A stretch of DNA of 64,000 nucleotides from Gammaproteobacteria bacterium. Its GTDB lineage: Bacteria; Pseudomonadota; Gammaproteobacteria; Pseudomonadales; Pseudohongiellaceae. The stretch's first letter is position 1. Each line of letters begins with the position of its first letter. This document shows positions 1 to 9,464 of this stretch, one piece after another. The stretch covers positions 186,001 to 250,000 of the forward strand of contig PASF01000006.1 of the NCBI GenBank assembly GCA_002711845.1, written 5' to 3'. Position numbers and translations under genes: made by a program. Below the pieces are notes generated by a model, which saw only the letters and a list, made by a program, of their open reading frames with translations, did no database searches and was not told the DNA's origin.

Positions 1-263
1 TGCACTTCGCGCTCTTCACTGGGCAGGCTGAGCATATTGGCCCGTGACAGCGCCCGGAACTCACCGACCTGCTCAAGATTGTTGCCGATGATCTGGGCAA
101 TGTCTTCGTCCAGCAACCCCTCGCCTTGCCAGGAAAACGGCACCACGGCAACCGGAATGGGATTGTCCACACCCCGGGTGATTTCGATGTTCAATTCAGC
201 GGCATGAACGCCCGCGGAAAAAACCCATGTCAGTACCAGTACCAGCAGGCTGCGTCGTTTCAA
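1..263 (-). CDS. tolB: TolB, N-terminal part (cut by the window start)
   Basis: The minus strand translates to a signal peptide (LKRRSLLVLVLTWVFSAG, cleaved near VHA-AE) followed by LNIEITRGVDNPIPVAVVPF, the typical start of periplasmic TolB. TolB binds Pal and TolA in the Tol-Pal envelope system. The start is a TTG at 263-261 with GGAGG ten bases upstream, and this TTG overlaps the tolA stop (TTGA, 260-263), which suggests translational coupling. Only about 88 residues are visible; the beta-propeller lies outside the window. Confidence 0.93.
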   Translation of the reverse strand, partial: MKRRSLLVLVLTWVFSAGVHAAELNIEITRGVDNPIPVAVVPFSWQGEGLLDEDIAQIIGNNLEQVGEFRALSRANMLSLPSEEREV

Positions 264-1090
264 TTTAATAAATCCTCCGGTCTGAATGTTAACAACAGTG
301 AACGAAAACTCCGTTCAAACATTCGCGGCGGCATGCCCTGCAGCTCGGTAAACCTGCCTACCGCACGCACTGCATTTTCCGCAGCACGATCAAAGGCAGC
401 ATCACCGCTCGACCTGACTATTTCCACATCCACCACATCGCCCGTGGGAACCAGACGGATCCTCAGCACGGCTGTCATATCGTTTCTGGCACTGGGCGGT
501 CTTGACCAGTTGCGTTGCACCAGGTCGTGAATCACCGCCGTATAGGCCATGGTAATTTCCGCGTCCGTTTCCGCCAGCTCAGCGGCCGCAGCATCCGCCT
601 GCGCCTGTGCTGCCTGGCGCTGACGCTCGGCCTCCTGCTGGCGCTGTTGCTCCAGTTGCTGCTGTCGACGCGCCTCTTCCTGCCGGCGCTGCTCTTCTCT
701 CAATTGCTCTGTGCGCGCCTGCTCTTCGCGTTCCTGGCGCTCGCGCTCCTGTCTCAGTTGCGCCTGTCGTGCCTGCTCCTGTTGCTGCTGCTCCTGCCGC
801 AACTGTTCCTGCCTGTCGCGTTCCTGTTGCTCGCGCTGTTGCTGTTCGCGCTGCTGACGGGCCTGTTCCTGCTGCGCCCGTTCACGCTGCTGCTGCAGAT
901 TCTGTTGCTGCACACGCTCGTTTCGAGCCTGCGGATTTTCCGCGACCAGCAGTGCCTTCACCGCCGGTGGCCGCACCACGTCCAGCACCTCGGACTCCGC
1001 CTGCTGAAACAACAGTAACGCCCCCAACACCGCACCGTGCAGCAGCACGGCGAGAAACACTGATATTGGATAACCATTAAACGCTGTCAC
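260..1090 (-). CDS. tolA: TolA, inner-membrane spanning protein of the Tol-Pal system
   Basis: Protein of 276 aa with the three-domain TolA layout. A short cytoplasmic start and one membrane helix (about residues 9-28, SVFLAVLLHGAVLGALLLF) are followed by a long charged helix of Gln/Arg/Glu repeats (about 55-175), which spans the periplasm. A compact C-terminal domain (about 180-276) contains RSSGDAAFDRAAENAVRA and binds TolB. TolA uses the proton motive force gathered by TolQR to act on Pal during envelope constriction. It lies five bases after tolR. The repetitive central DNA also produces long antisense open frames that are not genes. Confidence 0.95.
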   Translation of the reverse strand: MTAFNGYPISVFLAVLLHGAVLGALLLFQQAESEVLDVVRPPAVKALLVAENPQARNERVQQQNLQQQRERAQQEQARQQREQQQREQQERDRQEQLRQEQQQQEQARQAQLRQERERQEREEQARTEQLREEQRRQEEARRQQQLEQQRQQEAERQRQAAQAQADAAAAELAETDAEITMAYTAVIHDLVQRNWSRPPSARNDMTAVLRIRLVPTGDVVDVEIVRSSGDAAFDRAAENAVRAVGRFTELQGMPPRMFERSFRSLLLTFRPEDLLN

Positions 1091-1095
1091 GGCAG

Positions 1096-1530
1096 TTATT
1101 CCAGTGGCTTGGTTACCAGATTCGGGCTTTCAACGCCGGCCACACGCAAGGCTTCCATCAATCCGATAAAGGGGCCGTAGCTGGCACTGGCATCGCCTTC
1201 AACAAATATCTGTATGGTCGGGTTGACCTCGACTATCGAGGCCACCTGCTGACCAATGGTAGCCAGCGTCACCGGCGTCTGCTCGTCCTGTTCGGTCACG
1301 CCCAGGCTGATAAAAAATTCATTATCTGCCGTTAGCTCGATAACGAGTGTCTCGGCGTTTTCATCCATGTCCATGGGTTCAGAGTCCACCTGCGGTAAAT
1401 CCACGCGCAAGCCCTGGGTCAGCAACGGCGCAGTCACCATGAAAACAATCAGCAGCACCAGCATCACGTCAATGTAGGGCACCACATTGATCTCTGACAT
1501 GGGCTTGCGTCGTTTTCTGACTATTTCCAT
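1096..1530 (-). CDS. tolR: TolR, ion-channel subunit of TolQR
   Basis: Protein of 144 aa in the ExbD/TolR family. It starts with a basic segment and the conserved KPMSEINVVPYIDVMLVLLI. The membrane-embedded Asp in YIDVMLVLL is the known proton-path residue. A periplasmic domain follows the single membrane helix (about residues 17-38). AGAGAG precedes the ATG at 1530. It lies between tolQ and tolA with short gaps, so the genes are almost certainly co-transcribed. Confidence 0.95.
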   Translation of the reverse strand: MEIVRKRRKPMSEINVVPYIDVMLVLLIVFMVTAPLLTQGLRVDLPQVDSEPMDMDENAETLVIELTADNEFFISLGVTEQDEQTPVTLATIGQQVASIVEVNPTIQIFVEGDASASYGPFIGLMEALRVAGVESPNLVTKPLE

Positions 1531-1569
1531 TGCGCTCTCTACCGTAACAGGACAGGACGGATAAACGTA

Positions 1570-2262
1570 TTATTTCTGCACGCTGGCAACCTGGCGATGC
1601 AGGATGCCGGCAAACTCTTCGGTAAAGGTAATATAGTTCTGGGCAATCACATCGACACGGTTTGAATACCGGTTATAGGCCACCACGGCAGGAATTGCCG
1701 CAAACAGACCCATGGCGGTTGCGATCAGGGCTTCGGCAATACCCGGCGCCACCACCTGCAGGGTCGCCTGGTTCTGCTCCGCCAGGCCAATGAACGAGTT
1801 CATGATGCCGATAACGGTGCCGAACAGGCCGATGTAGGGCGTGACCGAACCCACGGTCGCCAGAAACGGCAGGTTCTTTTCCAGTTTCTCTTCTTCACGT
1901 GAGTAGGCGACGCGCATGGCCCGCTGGGCCCCCGCCATCACGCCTTCGGCGCTGACGCCACCCTGCTGGCGCAGCCGCATGAATTCCTTGAAGCCGGCAC
2001 GAAATATGTTCTCCATGCCACCGGTGGGCTGATTTTCCTTCTGTTGGCTGCTGCCCTCGCGGTACAGCTGACTCAGGTCCATGCCTGACCAGAAGCGCTT
2101 TTCAAAGCTCCACATGCCCTGTTCCGCATTACTGAGCACCAGCCAGCGCTGAATGATCATCACCCAGGATACCACCGATGCCACCAACAGGATCAGCATG
2201 ACCAGTTGCACGGGCAACGTGGCTTCCAGTATCAGTGACCAGACACTTATCGAGCTTTCCAC
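1570..2262 (-). CDS. tolQ: TolQ, proton-channel subunit of the Tol-Pal system
   Basis: MotA/TolQ/ExbB family protein with three membrane helices. The first is near VQLVMLILLVASVVSWVMII and the last two are around FLATVGSVTPYIGLFGTVIG and GIAEALIATAMGLFAAIPAV. I chose the GTG at 2262 because AGGGAG lies six bases upstream and the resulting 230 aa match the usual family length; the frame is open upstream to 2310. In Pseudomonas relatives ybgC precedes tolQ, but here ruvB is directly upstream and no ybgC is present. Confidence 0.93.
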   Translation of the reverse strand: MESSISVWSLILEATLPVQLVMLILLVASVVSWVMIIQRWLVLSNAEQGMWSFEKRFWSGMDLSQLYREGSSQQKENQPTGGMENIFRAGFKEFMRLRQQGGVSAEGVMAGAQRAMRVAYSREEEKLEKNLPFLATVGSVTPYIGLFGTVIGIMNSFIGLAEQNQATLQVVAPGIAEALIATAMGLFAAIPAVVAYNRYSNRVDVIAQNYITFTEEFAGILHRQVASVQK

Positions 2263-2321
2263 CAGGCACTCCCTTATCCGCGTAATCCAAGCCTGCCAAG
2301 ACGGCGCCAAAAACAGGCCGC

Positions 2322-2349
2322 ATTATAAGTCAAATTAACAACTTATAAT
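2322..2349. promoter_or_regulatory. Inverted repeat with outward-facing TATAAT boxes upstream of tolQ
   Basis: TTATAAGT (2323-2330) and ACTTATAA (2341-2348) form a perfect 8-bp inverted repeat around a 10-base spacer. Each arm carries a TATAAT: on the minus strand at 2327-2322, reading toward tolQ, and on the plus strand at 2344-2349. The minus-strand box is a reasonable -10 for a tol promoter, although the -35 position (TATTAT) is poor. It could also be an operator. The promoter role is inferred. Confidence 0.45.
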
Positions 2350-2438
2350 ACAGGGGCGGGTGTCCAAAGGCTGATAAAATATGGCTAAATTATGCACGGC
2401 CGTCGTGATGCCGGACCGGACATCATGCCAACCCGCGC

Positions 2439-3452
2439 TCAGGGCTGAACCGGCGCCGGCAAGCCCAGCTGCAGGTATGCATGTTGCGTCACCATGCGGC
2501 CCCGGGCTGTGCGCATCATGTAACCCTGCTGGATCAGGTAAGGCTCAAGCACGTCTTCGATGGTATCGCGCTCTTCGCTGATGGCGGCCGCCAGACTGTC
2601 CACGCCCACCGGTCCGCCGCCAAACTTCTCGATCATGGTCAACAGCAGCCGGCGATCCATGTGATCAAACCCATTGTTGTCGATGCTCAGCATGTCCAGC
2701 GCCAGACCGGCGATCTCGCTACTGATCTGCCCGGCATGTTTGACTTCACTGAAGTCCCGCACCCGGCGCAGCAAACGGTTGGCGATGCGCGGTGTGCCGC
2801 GCGAACGCCGGGCAATCTCGAACGCCCCGGACTCGTCAATCTGGCACCCCAGGATGCGCGCCGACCGCGCCACAATCTCGGTCAGCTGGGGATGCGTGTA
2901 GAATTCCAGGCGCTGGATGATGCCAAAGCGATCACGCAGCGGCGAGGTCAGCAGCCCCGCCCGGGTGGTGGCGCCGACCAGCGTGAACGGCGGCAGCTCC
3001 AGCTTGATAGAGCGGGCAGCCGGCCCCTCGCCGATCATGATATCGAGCTGATAGTCCTCCATGGCCGGATAAAGAATCTCTTCGATTGCCGGGCTGAGGC
3101 GGTGAATTTCGTCGATAAAAAGGACATCACCCTCTTCCAGGTTGGTCAGCAAGGCGGCCAGGTCACCGGCTTTTTCCAGCACCGGCCCGGACGTGGTCTT
3201 GATCGCCACGTCCAGCTCATTGGCGATAATATTGGCCAGTGTGGTTTTGCCCAGGCCCGGCGGCCCGAAAATCAGGGTATGGTCCAGCGGCTCGTGGCGG
3301 TTGCGCGCGGCACTGATAAAAATGTCCATCTGGGTTTTGACATCGTCCTGACCAATGTAGTCAGCCAGCACCAGTGGGCGGATAGCCCGGTCCACGGATT
3401 GTTCCTGCGGCGCCAGCGATGGCGAGATCAGCCGATCGTTGTCAGTTGTCAT
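2439..3452 (-). CDS. ruvB: RuvB, Holliday-junction branch-migration ATPase
   Basis: AAA+ motor of 337 aa that forms hexameric rings flanking the RuvA-bound Holliday junction and drives branch migration. Walker A is [11 protein letters not shown] and Walker B is [10 protein letters not shown]; sensor 1 is in LVGATTRAG, and the C-terminal winged helix contains [10 protein letters not shown] chose the ATG at 3452; a TTG two codons upstream (3458) is also possible. It follows ruvA closely as the third gene of ruvCAB. Confidence 0.96.
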   Translation of the reverse strand: MTTDNDRLISPSLAPQEQSVDRAIRPLVLADYIGQDDVKTQMDIFISAARNRHEPLDHTLIFGPPGLGKTTLANIIANELDVAIKTTSGPVLEKAGDLAALLTNLEEGDVLFIDEIHRLSPAIEEILYPAMEDYQLDIMIGEGPAARSIKLELPPFTLVGATTRAGLLTSPLRDRFGIIQRLEFYTHPQLTEIVARSARILGCQIDESGAFEIARRSRGTPRIANRLLRRVRDFSEVKHAGQISSEIAGLALDMLSIDNNGFDHMDRRLLLTMIEKFGGGPVGVDSLAAAISEERDTIEDVLEPYLIQQGYMMRTARGRMVTQHAYLQLGLPAPVQP

Positions 3453-3474
3453 ACCCAATGCACCCCGGAAATAG

Positions 3475-4089
3475 TCACACCATACCTTTTAACGCGAGCC
3501 GGATAATCTCTTCACTGCGCTCAAGCGAGGGATTATCCTTCAGTGTGCGGACAATCATACGTGCCGCTTCGGCCGGTTTGTAGCCCAACGCGATCAGCGC
3601 AGTCTCGGCATCTTCACTGACCGCACTGGTCCCACTTGCCGGCTGCGGCAGGTCTGCCTGGGCGCCGGCACCGGCCGGCAACTGCCAATCCTTGAGCCGG
3701 TCACGCATCTCCAGCAACAGGCGCTCCGCCGTTTTCTTGCCGATTCCCGGAATACGCGTCAACGCCGTGTCATCATCCTCCCGCACCAGGCGCACGAATT
3801 CATCGGCAGTCACACCCGACAGAATGGCCAGCGCCACCTTGGGACCGACGCCGCTGACCTTGATCAGAGCCCGGAACAGCGCTCGCTCCTGCTGCGCAAA
3901 AAAACCGAACAGCAGATGTGCATCCTCGCGAATGACCAGGTGGGTATGCAACAGGACGCCTTGCCCGGGCGCCGGCAGCTGGTAAAATGTGCTCATTGGC
4001 GCCTGCAGCTCGTATCCGACGCCATTGACGTCCAGCAACAGGTCCGGCGCTTTCTTCTCCAGCACGATGCCCTTCAAACGACCTATCAC
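3475..4089 (-). CDS. ruvA: RuvA, Holliday-junction binding protein
   Basis: Protein of 204 aa with the OB-fold start [20 protein letters not shown], two helix-hairpin-helix motifs ([16 protein letters not shown] and [16 protein letters not shown]) and a C-terminal domain ([15 protein letters not shown]) that contacts RuvB. The start is a GTG with GGGAG eight bases upstream. It lies between ruvC and ruvB, 22 bases before the chosen ruvB start. Confidence 0.96.
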   Translation of the reverse strand: MIGRLKGIVLEKKAPDLLLDVNGVGYELQAPMSTFYQLPAPGQGVLLHTHLVIREDAHLLFGFFAQQERALFRALIKVSGVGPKVALAILSGVTADEFVRLVREDDDTALTRIPGIGKKTAERLLLEMRDRLKDWQLPAGAGAQADLPQPASGTSAVSEDAETALIALGYKPAEAARMIVRTLKDNPSLERSEEIIRLALKGMV

Positions 4090-4121
4090 TCGATTATCTC
4101 CCGATCATGACTCTCTGCCGG

Positions 4122-4643
4122 CTAACGATGAAACCGTCCGCGACTGAAATTGCGCGCGGAGGCCACCTTGATCAGACTCTGGCGCGTATTAGCATGACAC
4201 ACTGCAATGGCCAGCGCATCTGCCGCATCCGCCTGCAGCCTGCCCTGCAGGCCGAGCAGGACTTTCACCATATGCTGCACCTGCACCTTGTCTGCGGCCC
4301 CGGACCCGGTGACTGATTGCTTGACAGTTCGCGGTGTGTATTCGGCCACTGGCAAGTCCAGGTGCAGACAGGCGACCATGGCGCTGCCCCGGGCCTGTCC
4401 CAGCTTCAGCGCTGACGACACACTTTTGCCCAGAAACACTTCTTCGATAGCGCATTCCTGTGGCGAGTACAGTTCGATGACGTCACAGATGCCGCGGAAG
4501 ATCTCTTTAAGACGCTGCGGATGCTCACCGAGGGTCGGCCTGATGCAGCCACTGGCCACATACTTTAAACGATTGCCGACCGACTCGATGATACCAAAGC
4601 CGGTTGCTCGCGAACCGGGATCAATGCCCAGGATAAGTGTCAT
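4122..4643 (-). CDS. ruvC: RuvC, Holliday-junction resolvase
   Basis: Endonuclease of 173 aa that cuts Holliday junctions symmetrically. The first catalytic Asp is in LILGIDPGSRATGFG, the catalytic Glu is in CAIEEVFLGKSV, and the final acidic residues are in DAADALAIAVCHAN. It is the first gene of ruvCAB and lies directly after aspS. The yebC-type gene that commonly precedes ruvC in gammaproteobacteria is absent. Confidence 0.96.
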   Translation of the reverse strand: MTLILGIDPGSRATGFGIIESVGNRLKYVASGCIRPTLGEHPQRLKEIFRGICDVIELYSPQECAIEEVFLGKSVSSALKLGQARGSAMVACLHLDLPVAEYTPRTVKQSVTGSGAADKVQVQHMVKVLLGLQGRLQADAADALAIAVCHANTRQSLIKVASARNFSRGRFHR

Positions 4644-4666
4644 GTTCTGCCTCGGTTACGCAGGCA

Positions 4667-4684
4667 CCCGGCAACGCTGCCGGG
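4667..4684. other. Hairpin in the aspS-ruvC spacer
   Basis: CCCGGCA-ACGC-TGCCGGG forms a perfect 7-bp stem with a tetraloop in the 85-base gap between aspS and ruvC. No T-run follows on the minus strand, so it is not a classical intrinsic terminator. It may be a processing or mRNA-stability element. Confidence 0.4.
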
Positions 4685-4728
4685 CGCTCGCAGATCATGT
4701 TCCGGGGCGCGCAATCCGGACTTGCCGC

Positions 4729-6507
4729 TCAGGCTGAGGGCGCGGCCGGCTGTTCGCGCAGGCGGATATTCAATTCCCGCAACTGCTTGGCAGAGACCGG
4801 GCCCGGTGCGTCGGTCAACGGACACGCCGCCGACTGGGTTTTCGGGAACGCGATGACTTCACGAATCGAGGTAGCGCCGGTCATCAGCATGATCAGCCGA
4901 TCCAGGCCGAACGCCAACCCACCATGCGGCGGACAGCCAGACGACAGTGCCGTGAGCAGGAAACCGAATTTCTCCTGGGCCTCTTCTTCGCCAATGCCCA
5001 GCAGGTCAAAAACCGCGCTTTGCATCTGCGGCTGGTTGATACGGATCGAGCCGCCACCAAGCTCGGTGCCGTTCAACACCATGTCATAGGCACGCGACAG
5101 CGCCTCATCCGGCTTGTCTCGCAATGCCTCCGGCGTGCACGACGGCGCCGTGAACGGGTGGTGCAGGGAGTTCAGGTTGCCCTCCTTGTCGCGCTCGAAC
5201 ATCGGGAAGTCCACCACCCACAGGGGCGCCCATCCGTCCCGGACCTTGCCCATATCGGCAGCCACTTTCAGGCGGAGCGCCCCGATGGCTTCGTTGACGA
5301 TATTGGCCTTGTCGGCGCCAAAGAAAATGATGTCGCCGGTGGTGGCCTGCAGACGCTCGAGAACCTGCTTGACCACCGCTTCCGGCATGAATTTGATGAT
5401 TGGCGATTGCAGACCTTCGAGCCCGGCGTCGATATCATTGACCTTGATCCAGGCCAGACCCTTGGCACCGTAGATACCGACAAATTTGGTGTAATCATCA
5501 ATATGCTTGCGGCTCAGCGAAGCGCCTTCCGGCACCCGCAAGGCCACCACACGGCTGCCCGGGTCTTTGGCCGGACCGGCGAATACCTTGAAGTCCACCT
5601 CTGCCATCAGGTCGGCGATGTCGGTAAATTCAAGGTCAATACGCAGATCCGGTTTGTCCGAACCAAACCGGCGCATGGCTTCGCCCCAGGTCATACGGGG
5701 AAACTCGCCCAGATCCACATCCAGGTGTCGCTTGAAGGTCTGCCGGATCATCTCCTCGGTGACGGCCATGATCTGCTCCTCGTTCATGAACGAGGTTTCA
5801 ATGTCGATCTGGGTGAACTCCGGCTGACGGTCGGCCCGCAGGTCTTCATCGCGGAAGCATTTGGCAATCTGGTAATAGCGGTCCATGCCGGCCACCATCA
5901 GGATCTGCTTGAACAGCTGCGGCGATTGCGGCAAGGCAAAAAATTCACCCGGATGGGTGCGGCTGGGTACCAGGTAATCACGGGCGCCCTCGGGCGTGGC
6001 CCGGGTCAGAATCGGCGTCTCAATGTCCAGGAAACCATGTTCATCCAGGTAGTTGCGAATGGTGTTGGAGACCTTGGAGCGGAAACGCAGACGATCGATC
6101 ATCTCCGGCCGGCGCAGATCGATATAACGGTGGCGCAGACGCACATCTTCGCTGACCGAGGCATGCTCATCCAGCTGAAATGGCGGTGTTTTGGCAATGC
6201 TGAGCACTTCCAGTTCGTGCGCCAGCACTTCGATGCCGCCACTGGGCAGCTCCTTGTTGACAGTGCCTTCCGGCCTTGCGCGAACCAGGCCGGTAACGCG
6301 CACGACAAACTCGTTGCGCAAGGTTTCCGCCAGCGCAAAGGTCTCAGCGCGATCAGGGTCGAACACGACCTGACACAGACCATCGCGATCCCTGAGATCC
6401 ACAAATATGACGCCACCATGATCACGTCGACGATGGACCCAGCCACACAGACTGACAGTCTCGTCGATCCGGGCTGTATTTAATTCTCCGCAATAATGGC
6501 TGCGCAT
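4729..6507 (-). CDS. aspS: Aspartyl-tRNA synthetase
   Basis: Class II synthetase of 592 aa, the usual bacterial length. An N-terminal OB fold ([20 protein letters not shown]) is followed by class II motif 2 ([18 protein letters not shown]), the bacterial GAD insertion domain and motif 3 ([15 protein letters not shown]). It charges tRNA-Asp in the cytoplasm. It lies between the small FmdB-type gene and ruvC on the same strand. Confidence 0.97.
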   Translation of the reverse strand: MRSHYCGELNTARIDETVSLCGWVHRRRDHGGVIFVDLRDRDGLCQVVFDPDRAETFALAETLRNEFVVRVTGLVRARPEGTVNKELPSGGIEVLAHELEVLSIAKTPPFQLDEHASVSEDVRLRHRYIDLRRPEMIDRLRFRSKVSNTIRNYLDEHGFLDIETPILTRATPEGARDYLVPSRTHPGEFFALPQSPQLFKQILMVAGMDRYYQIAKCFRDEDLRADRQPEFTQIDIETSFMNEEQIMAVTEEMIRQTFKRHLDVDLGEFPRMTWGEAMRRFGSDKPDLRIDLEFTDIADLMAEVDFKVFAGPAKDPGSRVVALRVPEGASLSRKHIDDYTKFVGIYGAKGLAWIKVNDIDAGLEGLQSPIIKFMPEAVVKQVLERLQATTGDIIFFGADKANIVNEAIGALRLKVAADMGKVRDGWAPLWVVDFPMFERDKEGNLNSLHHPFTAPSCTPEALRDKPDEALSRAYDMVLNGTELGGGSIRINQPQMQSAVFDLLGIGEEEAQEKFGFLLTALSSGCPPHGGLAFGLDRLIMLMTGATSIREVIAFPKTQSAACPLTDAPGPVSAKQLRELNIRLREQPAAPSA

Positions 6508-6556
6508 ACTAACGTTCCTGCAAGGTTGTTCTGGAGATGGATTCTGGCGCTAACGA

Positions 6557-6859
6557 TCAGGCGGCGTTGCTGCCCGATGATTTGCTGCCTGTTTTAGGGC
6601 TCCCGGCGGTTGCAGGGCTCCCGGCGGCGGTTGAGCTACCGGCGCTGTTACTGTCCTGGGTGCCGTGACGCTTGTTACCGGTTTTGAAATCGGTTTCATA
6701 CCAGCCGCCGCCTTTCAACCGAAAGCTGGGTGCTGACAACTGTTTGGTCAACCCTGCCTGCTGACAGGCCGGACAATCGGTAAGCGGCGCATCACTGAAC
6801 TTCTGGATTGCTTCCAGACGGTGGCCGCACTCCTTGCATTGATACTCATAAATCGGCAT
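6557..6859 (-). CDS. FmdB-family zinc-ribbon protein
   Basis: Small 100-aa protein beginning MPIYEYQCKECGHRLEAIQK. Two CxxC pairs, CKEC and CPAC, form a zinc ribbon in the first 40 residues, as in the FmdB/CxxC_CXXC_SSSS family. The family is often found upstream of aspS; its biochemical role is unknown. The core ends near GGGWYETDFK, and a Ser/Gly/Ala/Thr-rich tail of about 35 residues is encoded partly by an 18-bp repeat. Confidence 0.88.
   Translation of the reverse strand: MPIYEYQCKECGHRLEAIQKFSDAPLTDCPACQQAGLTKQLSAPSFRLKGGGWYETDFKTGNKRHGTQDSNSAGSSTAAGSPATAGSPKTGSKSSGSNAA
6597..6650. repeat. 18-bp tandem repeat inside the FmdB-type gene
   Basis: Three consecutive 18-base units start at 6597, 6615 and 6633, each with the core GGCTCCCGGCGG or a close variant. 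They encode the low-complexity AGS-type tail. The period is a multiple of three, so unit changes keep the frame. Confidence 0.7.
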
Positions 6860-6979
6860 AAAAATAAGTCTCTCTATCCGGGTCCTCGTCCCGCGCCGTG
6901 CAGGTGGTTTTAATCACGCCGGTTACCGGGCCAAAGACAAATCAATCACAAAGAAAGCAGTTTCACTCAAAAGCCGCCG

Positions 6980-7008
6980 ATTATACCTTATATTTCCGAC
7001 TATCATCA
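6980..7008 (-). promoter_or_regulatory. Probable sigma70 promoter of the fmdB-type gene and aspS
   Basis: On the minus strand a perfect TATAAT (plus positions 6985-6980) lies 17 bases downstream of TGATGA (7008-7003), a partial match to TTGACA. The start site would be about 110 bases before the ATG at 6859. Confidence 0.45.
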
Positions 7009-7103
7009 CCTGTCTTGCGGTAATAGATGCACCAATCTTGCACCACCCGGCAGCACCCCATAAAACATTTTGCCCAACCGCTGGCAACTGAGCCCATCAG
7101 CAC

Positions 7104-7132
7104 TTGCGGCAGCCCCTGCAATCCTTTATAAA
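7104..7132 (+). promoter_or_regulatory. Probable sigma70 promoter of the HU-like gene
   Basis: TTGCGG (7104-7109) and TATAAA (7127-7132) are separated by 17 bases. Transcription would start near 7139, giving a leader of about 84 bases before the ATG at 7223. Confidence 0.55.
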
Positions 7133-7222
7133 TAACGGCTTGTGCGGTCATTTCCGCCACCGACGTTGCGACCCATCGTTACGCATCCTTTTCCATTCAC
7201 CTCAAAACACACGAGAATCAGC

Positions 7223-7588
7223 ATGGCAGCTACCAGACCAACAGCAAAAGCACCCGCCAAAAAGACCACGGCCATCAGCGAAAAATACACCAAAACGGCG
7301 ATCCTGGCAGAAATTGCACAAAACACCGACCTCACCAAAAAACAGGTTGATGCAGTCCTGAACGAACTGGGCGACCTGATCGAACGGCATATCAAAAAGC
7401 GCGGCGTCGGCGAATTCACGCTGCCCGGCCTGCTCAAGATCAAGGCCGTCAAACGTCCGCCGCAACCCGCGCGCAAAGGCGTACCCAACCCGTTCAAACC
7501 CGGCGAAACCATGGACATTCCCAAGAAACCGGCCAGCACCCGCGTCAAGGTTCTGCCGTTGAAAAAGCTGAAAGAATTCGCTCAGTAA
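7223..7588 (+). CDS. HU-family DNA-binding protein (divergent form)
   Basis: Basic 121-aa protein. After a Lys/Ala/Thr-rich start (about residues 1-20) it has an HU-like fold: helices in TKTAILAEIAQNTDLTKKQV and AVLNELGDLIERHIKK, then the beta arm region around GVGEFTLPGLLKIKAVKRP, with a proline-containing arm. It is probably nucleoid-associated, but it differs from the 90-aa HU/IHF core by its N-terminal extension and its KVLPLKKLKEF end. I chose the ATG at 7223 (GAGA upstream); the frame is open further upstream without a good ribosome site. A terminator follows. Confidence 0.85.
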   Translation: MAATRPTAKAPAKKTTAISEKYTKTAILAEIAQNTDLTKKQVDAVLNELGDLIERHIKKRGVGEFTLPGLLKIKAVKRPPQPARKGVPNPFKPGETMDIPKKPASTRVKVLPLKKLKEFAQ

Positions 7589-7610
7589 CAGGCAGCAAGA
7601 CGCAACAACG

Positions 7611-7662
7611 GGTCAGCATCACCGACAGGACACAGGCCCTGCCGGGTTGCTGACCGTTTTTT
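7611..7662 (+). terminator. Intrinsic terminator after the HU-like gene
   Basis: GGTCAGCA (7611-7618) pairs with TGCTGACC (7648-7655) across a long loop that is itself GC-rich, and G plus six Ts follow. It lies between the HU-like gene and proS. Confidence 0.65.
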
Positions 7663-7692
7663 CTCCACCCGGAACCCCACAGCAGGACCCGC

Positions 7693-9429
7693 ATGCGCAC
7701 CAGTCAATACCTTATTGCCACACTCAGAGAAACCCCGGCTGACGCCGAAGTCATCAGCCATCAATTGATGTTGCGCGCCGGCCTGATTCGCAAGCTGGCC
7801 AGTGGCATGTATACCTGGCTGCCGGCCGGACTCAGGGTCCTGCACAAAGTGACCGCCATTGTCCGTGAGGAGATGAACCGCGCCGGTGCCATGGAAGTGT
7901 CCATGCCTGTCGTCCAGTCAGCCGAGCTGTGGCAGGAATCCGGACGCTGGGATCAGATGGGTCCGGAGCTGTTGCGCTTCGTTGACCGTCATAACCGCGA
8001 CTTCTGTCTGGGCCCCACGCACGAGGAGGTCATTACCGACCTGATTCGCAATGAGATCAACAGCTACAAACAGCTGCCCGCCAATTTTTACCAGATCCAG
8101 ATGAAATTCCGCGACGAGCGGCGTCCGCGCTTTGGCATCATGCGCGCCCGCGAATTCCTGATGAAGGATGCCTACTCGTTTCATATTGATGAAGCTTCCC
8201 TGCAACAGACCTATGACGTGATGTTCAGGACGTACTGCAGCATCTTCGAACGGCTGGGACTGGACTATCGCCCGGTACTGGCCGACACCGGCAATATCGG
8301 TGGCAGCACCTCGCACGAGTTTCACGTGCTGGCCGACTCGGGAGAAGACGATATTGTGTTCAGCTCCACGGGTGAGTACGCGGCCAACATCGAACTGGCC
8401 GACGGCATCATCCCCGACCTGGCGTCCGAAGGTACCGCCGTCGGCAGTGACGCAGCGGTCAAGGTAGCAACCGGCGAGGCGCATTCCATTGCAGAGGTCG
8501 CGGCACAACTGCAGGTCGCCGCCTCGCAACTGATCAAAACCCTGATCGTCAAATCTGACGATGACAGCAACGCTCACGGCCTGGTTGCGCTGCTGATTCG
8601 CGGCGACCAGGACGTCAACGAAGTCAAACTGGCCAAACTGGATGGCGTCGCCGAACCCGTGACCTTTGCCAGCGACGAACAGATTCAGGCGGCCGTTGGA
8701 TGCCAGCCCGGCTGCCTGGGGCCCTTGCGGCTGCCATTCCCGGCCATCGCCGACCGCAGCGTCGAACACATGACCGATTTTGTCTGCGGCGCCAACAGTG
8801 ACGGCTTTCACCTCACCGGTGCCAACTGGGGCAACGAGTGTCATTTTGACGCTGTGGCTGATTTCCGCAAGGTCAAGGAAGGCGACCTCAGCCCCGACAG
8901 CAAAGGCACACTGTCGATAAAACGCGGCATCGAGGTCGGCCACATTTTCCAGCTGGGTACCAAATACAGCAAAGCGATGAATGCGGCGGTGCTGGATGAA
9001 AATGGCAAATCGGTGCTGATGAACATGGGGTGTTATGGCATCGGGGTCAGCCGTATTGTGGCCGCCGCCATCGAGCAGAACCATGATGACAACGGCATCA
9101 TCTGGCCGGATGCCATTGCGCCTTTCCAGATTGCCATTGTGCCGCTGAACGCGCACAAGTCACAGCAGGTTGTGGATGTCAGCGATCAACTGCTGGCCAC
9201 GCTGGAAGCGGCCGGCTATGACGTACTGCTGGATGACCGGGACAAAAAAACCAGTCCCGGTGTCAAGTTTGCCGACATGGAACTGATGGGCATTCCGCAC
9301 CGGCTGGTGGTCTCCGAACGGGGACTGGAAAACAATCAGCTGGAGTACAAGTCACGTCGCGCCGCCGAACCTGAAATGGTGGCACTTGACGCCATACTGG
9401 CGTTCCTGGGCGAGCGTCTACCGGGCTGA
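7693..9429 (+). CDS. proS: Prolyl-tRNA synthetase (bacterial type with editing domain)
   Basis: Class II synthetase of 578 aa, the normal length for the bacterial form. It starts [20 protein letters not shown]. Motif 1 is around [20 protein letters not shown], motif 2 is [20 protein letters not shown], and motif 3 is in [16 protein letters not shown]. The YbaK-like INS editing domain lies roughly at 230-390. A C-terminal anticodon-binding domain begins near [13 protein letters not shown] precedes the ATG. Confidence 0.97.
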   Translation: MRTSQYLIATLRETPADAEVISHQLMLRAGLIRKLASGMYTWLPAGLRVLHKVTAIVREEMNRAGAMEVSMPVVQSAELWQESGRWDQMGPELLRFVDRHNRDFCLGPTHEEVITDLIRNEINSYKQLPANFYQIQMKFRDERRPRFGIMRAREFLMKDAYSFHIDEASLQQTYDVMFRTYCSIFERLGLDYRPVLADTGNIGGSTSHEFHVLADSGEDDIVFSSTGEYAANIELADGIIPDLASEGTAVGSDAAVKVATGEAHSIAEVAAQLQVAASQLIKTLIVKSDDDSNAHGLVALLIRGDQDVNEVKLAKLDGVAEPVTFASDEQIQAAVGCQPGCLGPLRLPFPAIADRSVEHMTDFVCGANSDGFHLTGANWGNECHFDAVADFRKVKEGDLSPDSKGTLSIKRGIEVGHIFQLGTKYSKAMNAAVLDENGKSVLMNMGCYGIGVSRIVAAAIEQNHDDNGIIWPDAIAPFQIAIVPLNAHKSQQVVDVSDQLLATLEAAGYDVLLDDRDKKTSPGVKFADMELMGIPHRLVVSERGLENNQLEYKSRRAAEPEMVALDAILAFLGERLPG

Positions 9430-9464
9430 GTCAGCATCGGTGGCAACCCGACGACAGGAGTGAT

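Larger units (their letters stand above)
6860..7222. other. Divergent intergenic region, FmdB-type gene / HU-like gene
   Basis: This 363-base gap separates the minus-strand fmdB-aspS unit from the plus-strand HU-like gene. It holds a likely promoter in each direction, annotated separately. I see no additional gene or RNA in it. Confidence 0.6.

Noticed and set aside
515-1080. Two long plus-strand open frames opposite tolA
   Set aside because: They are Leu- or Ala/Pro-rich reflections of the Gln/Arg/Glu repeats of TolA and have no ribosome site or family likeness.
4924-6483. A 519-codon plus-strand frame opposite aspS
   Set aside because: aspS is unambiguous on the minus strand; the antisense frame has no recognisable domain and reflects GC-skewed codon use.
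7918-9156. A 412-codon minus-strand frame opposite proS
   Set aside because: proS is complete with all synthetase motifs; the antisense frame has no family features.
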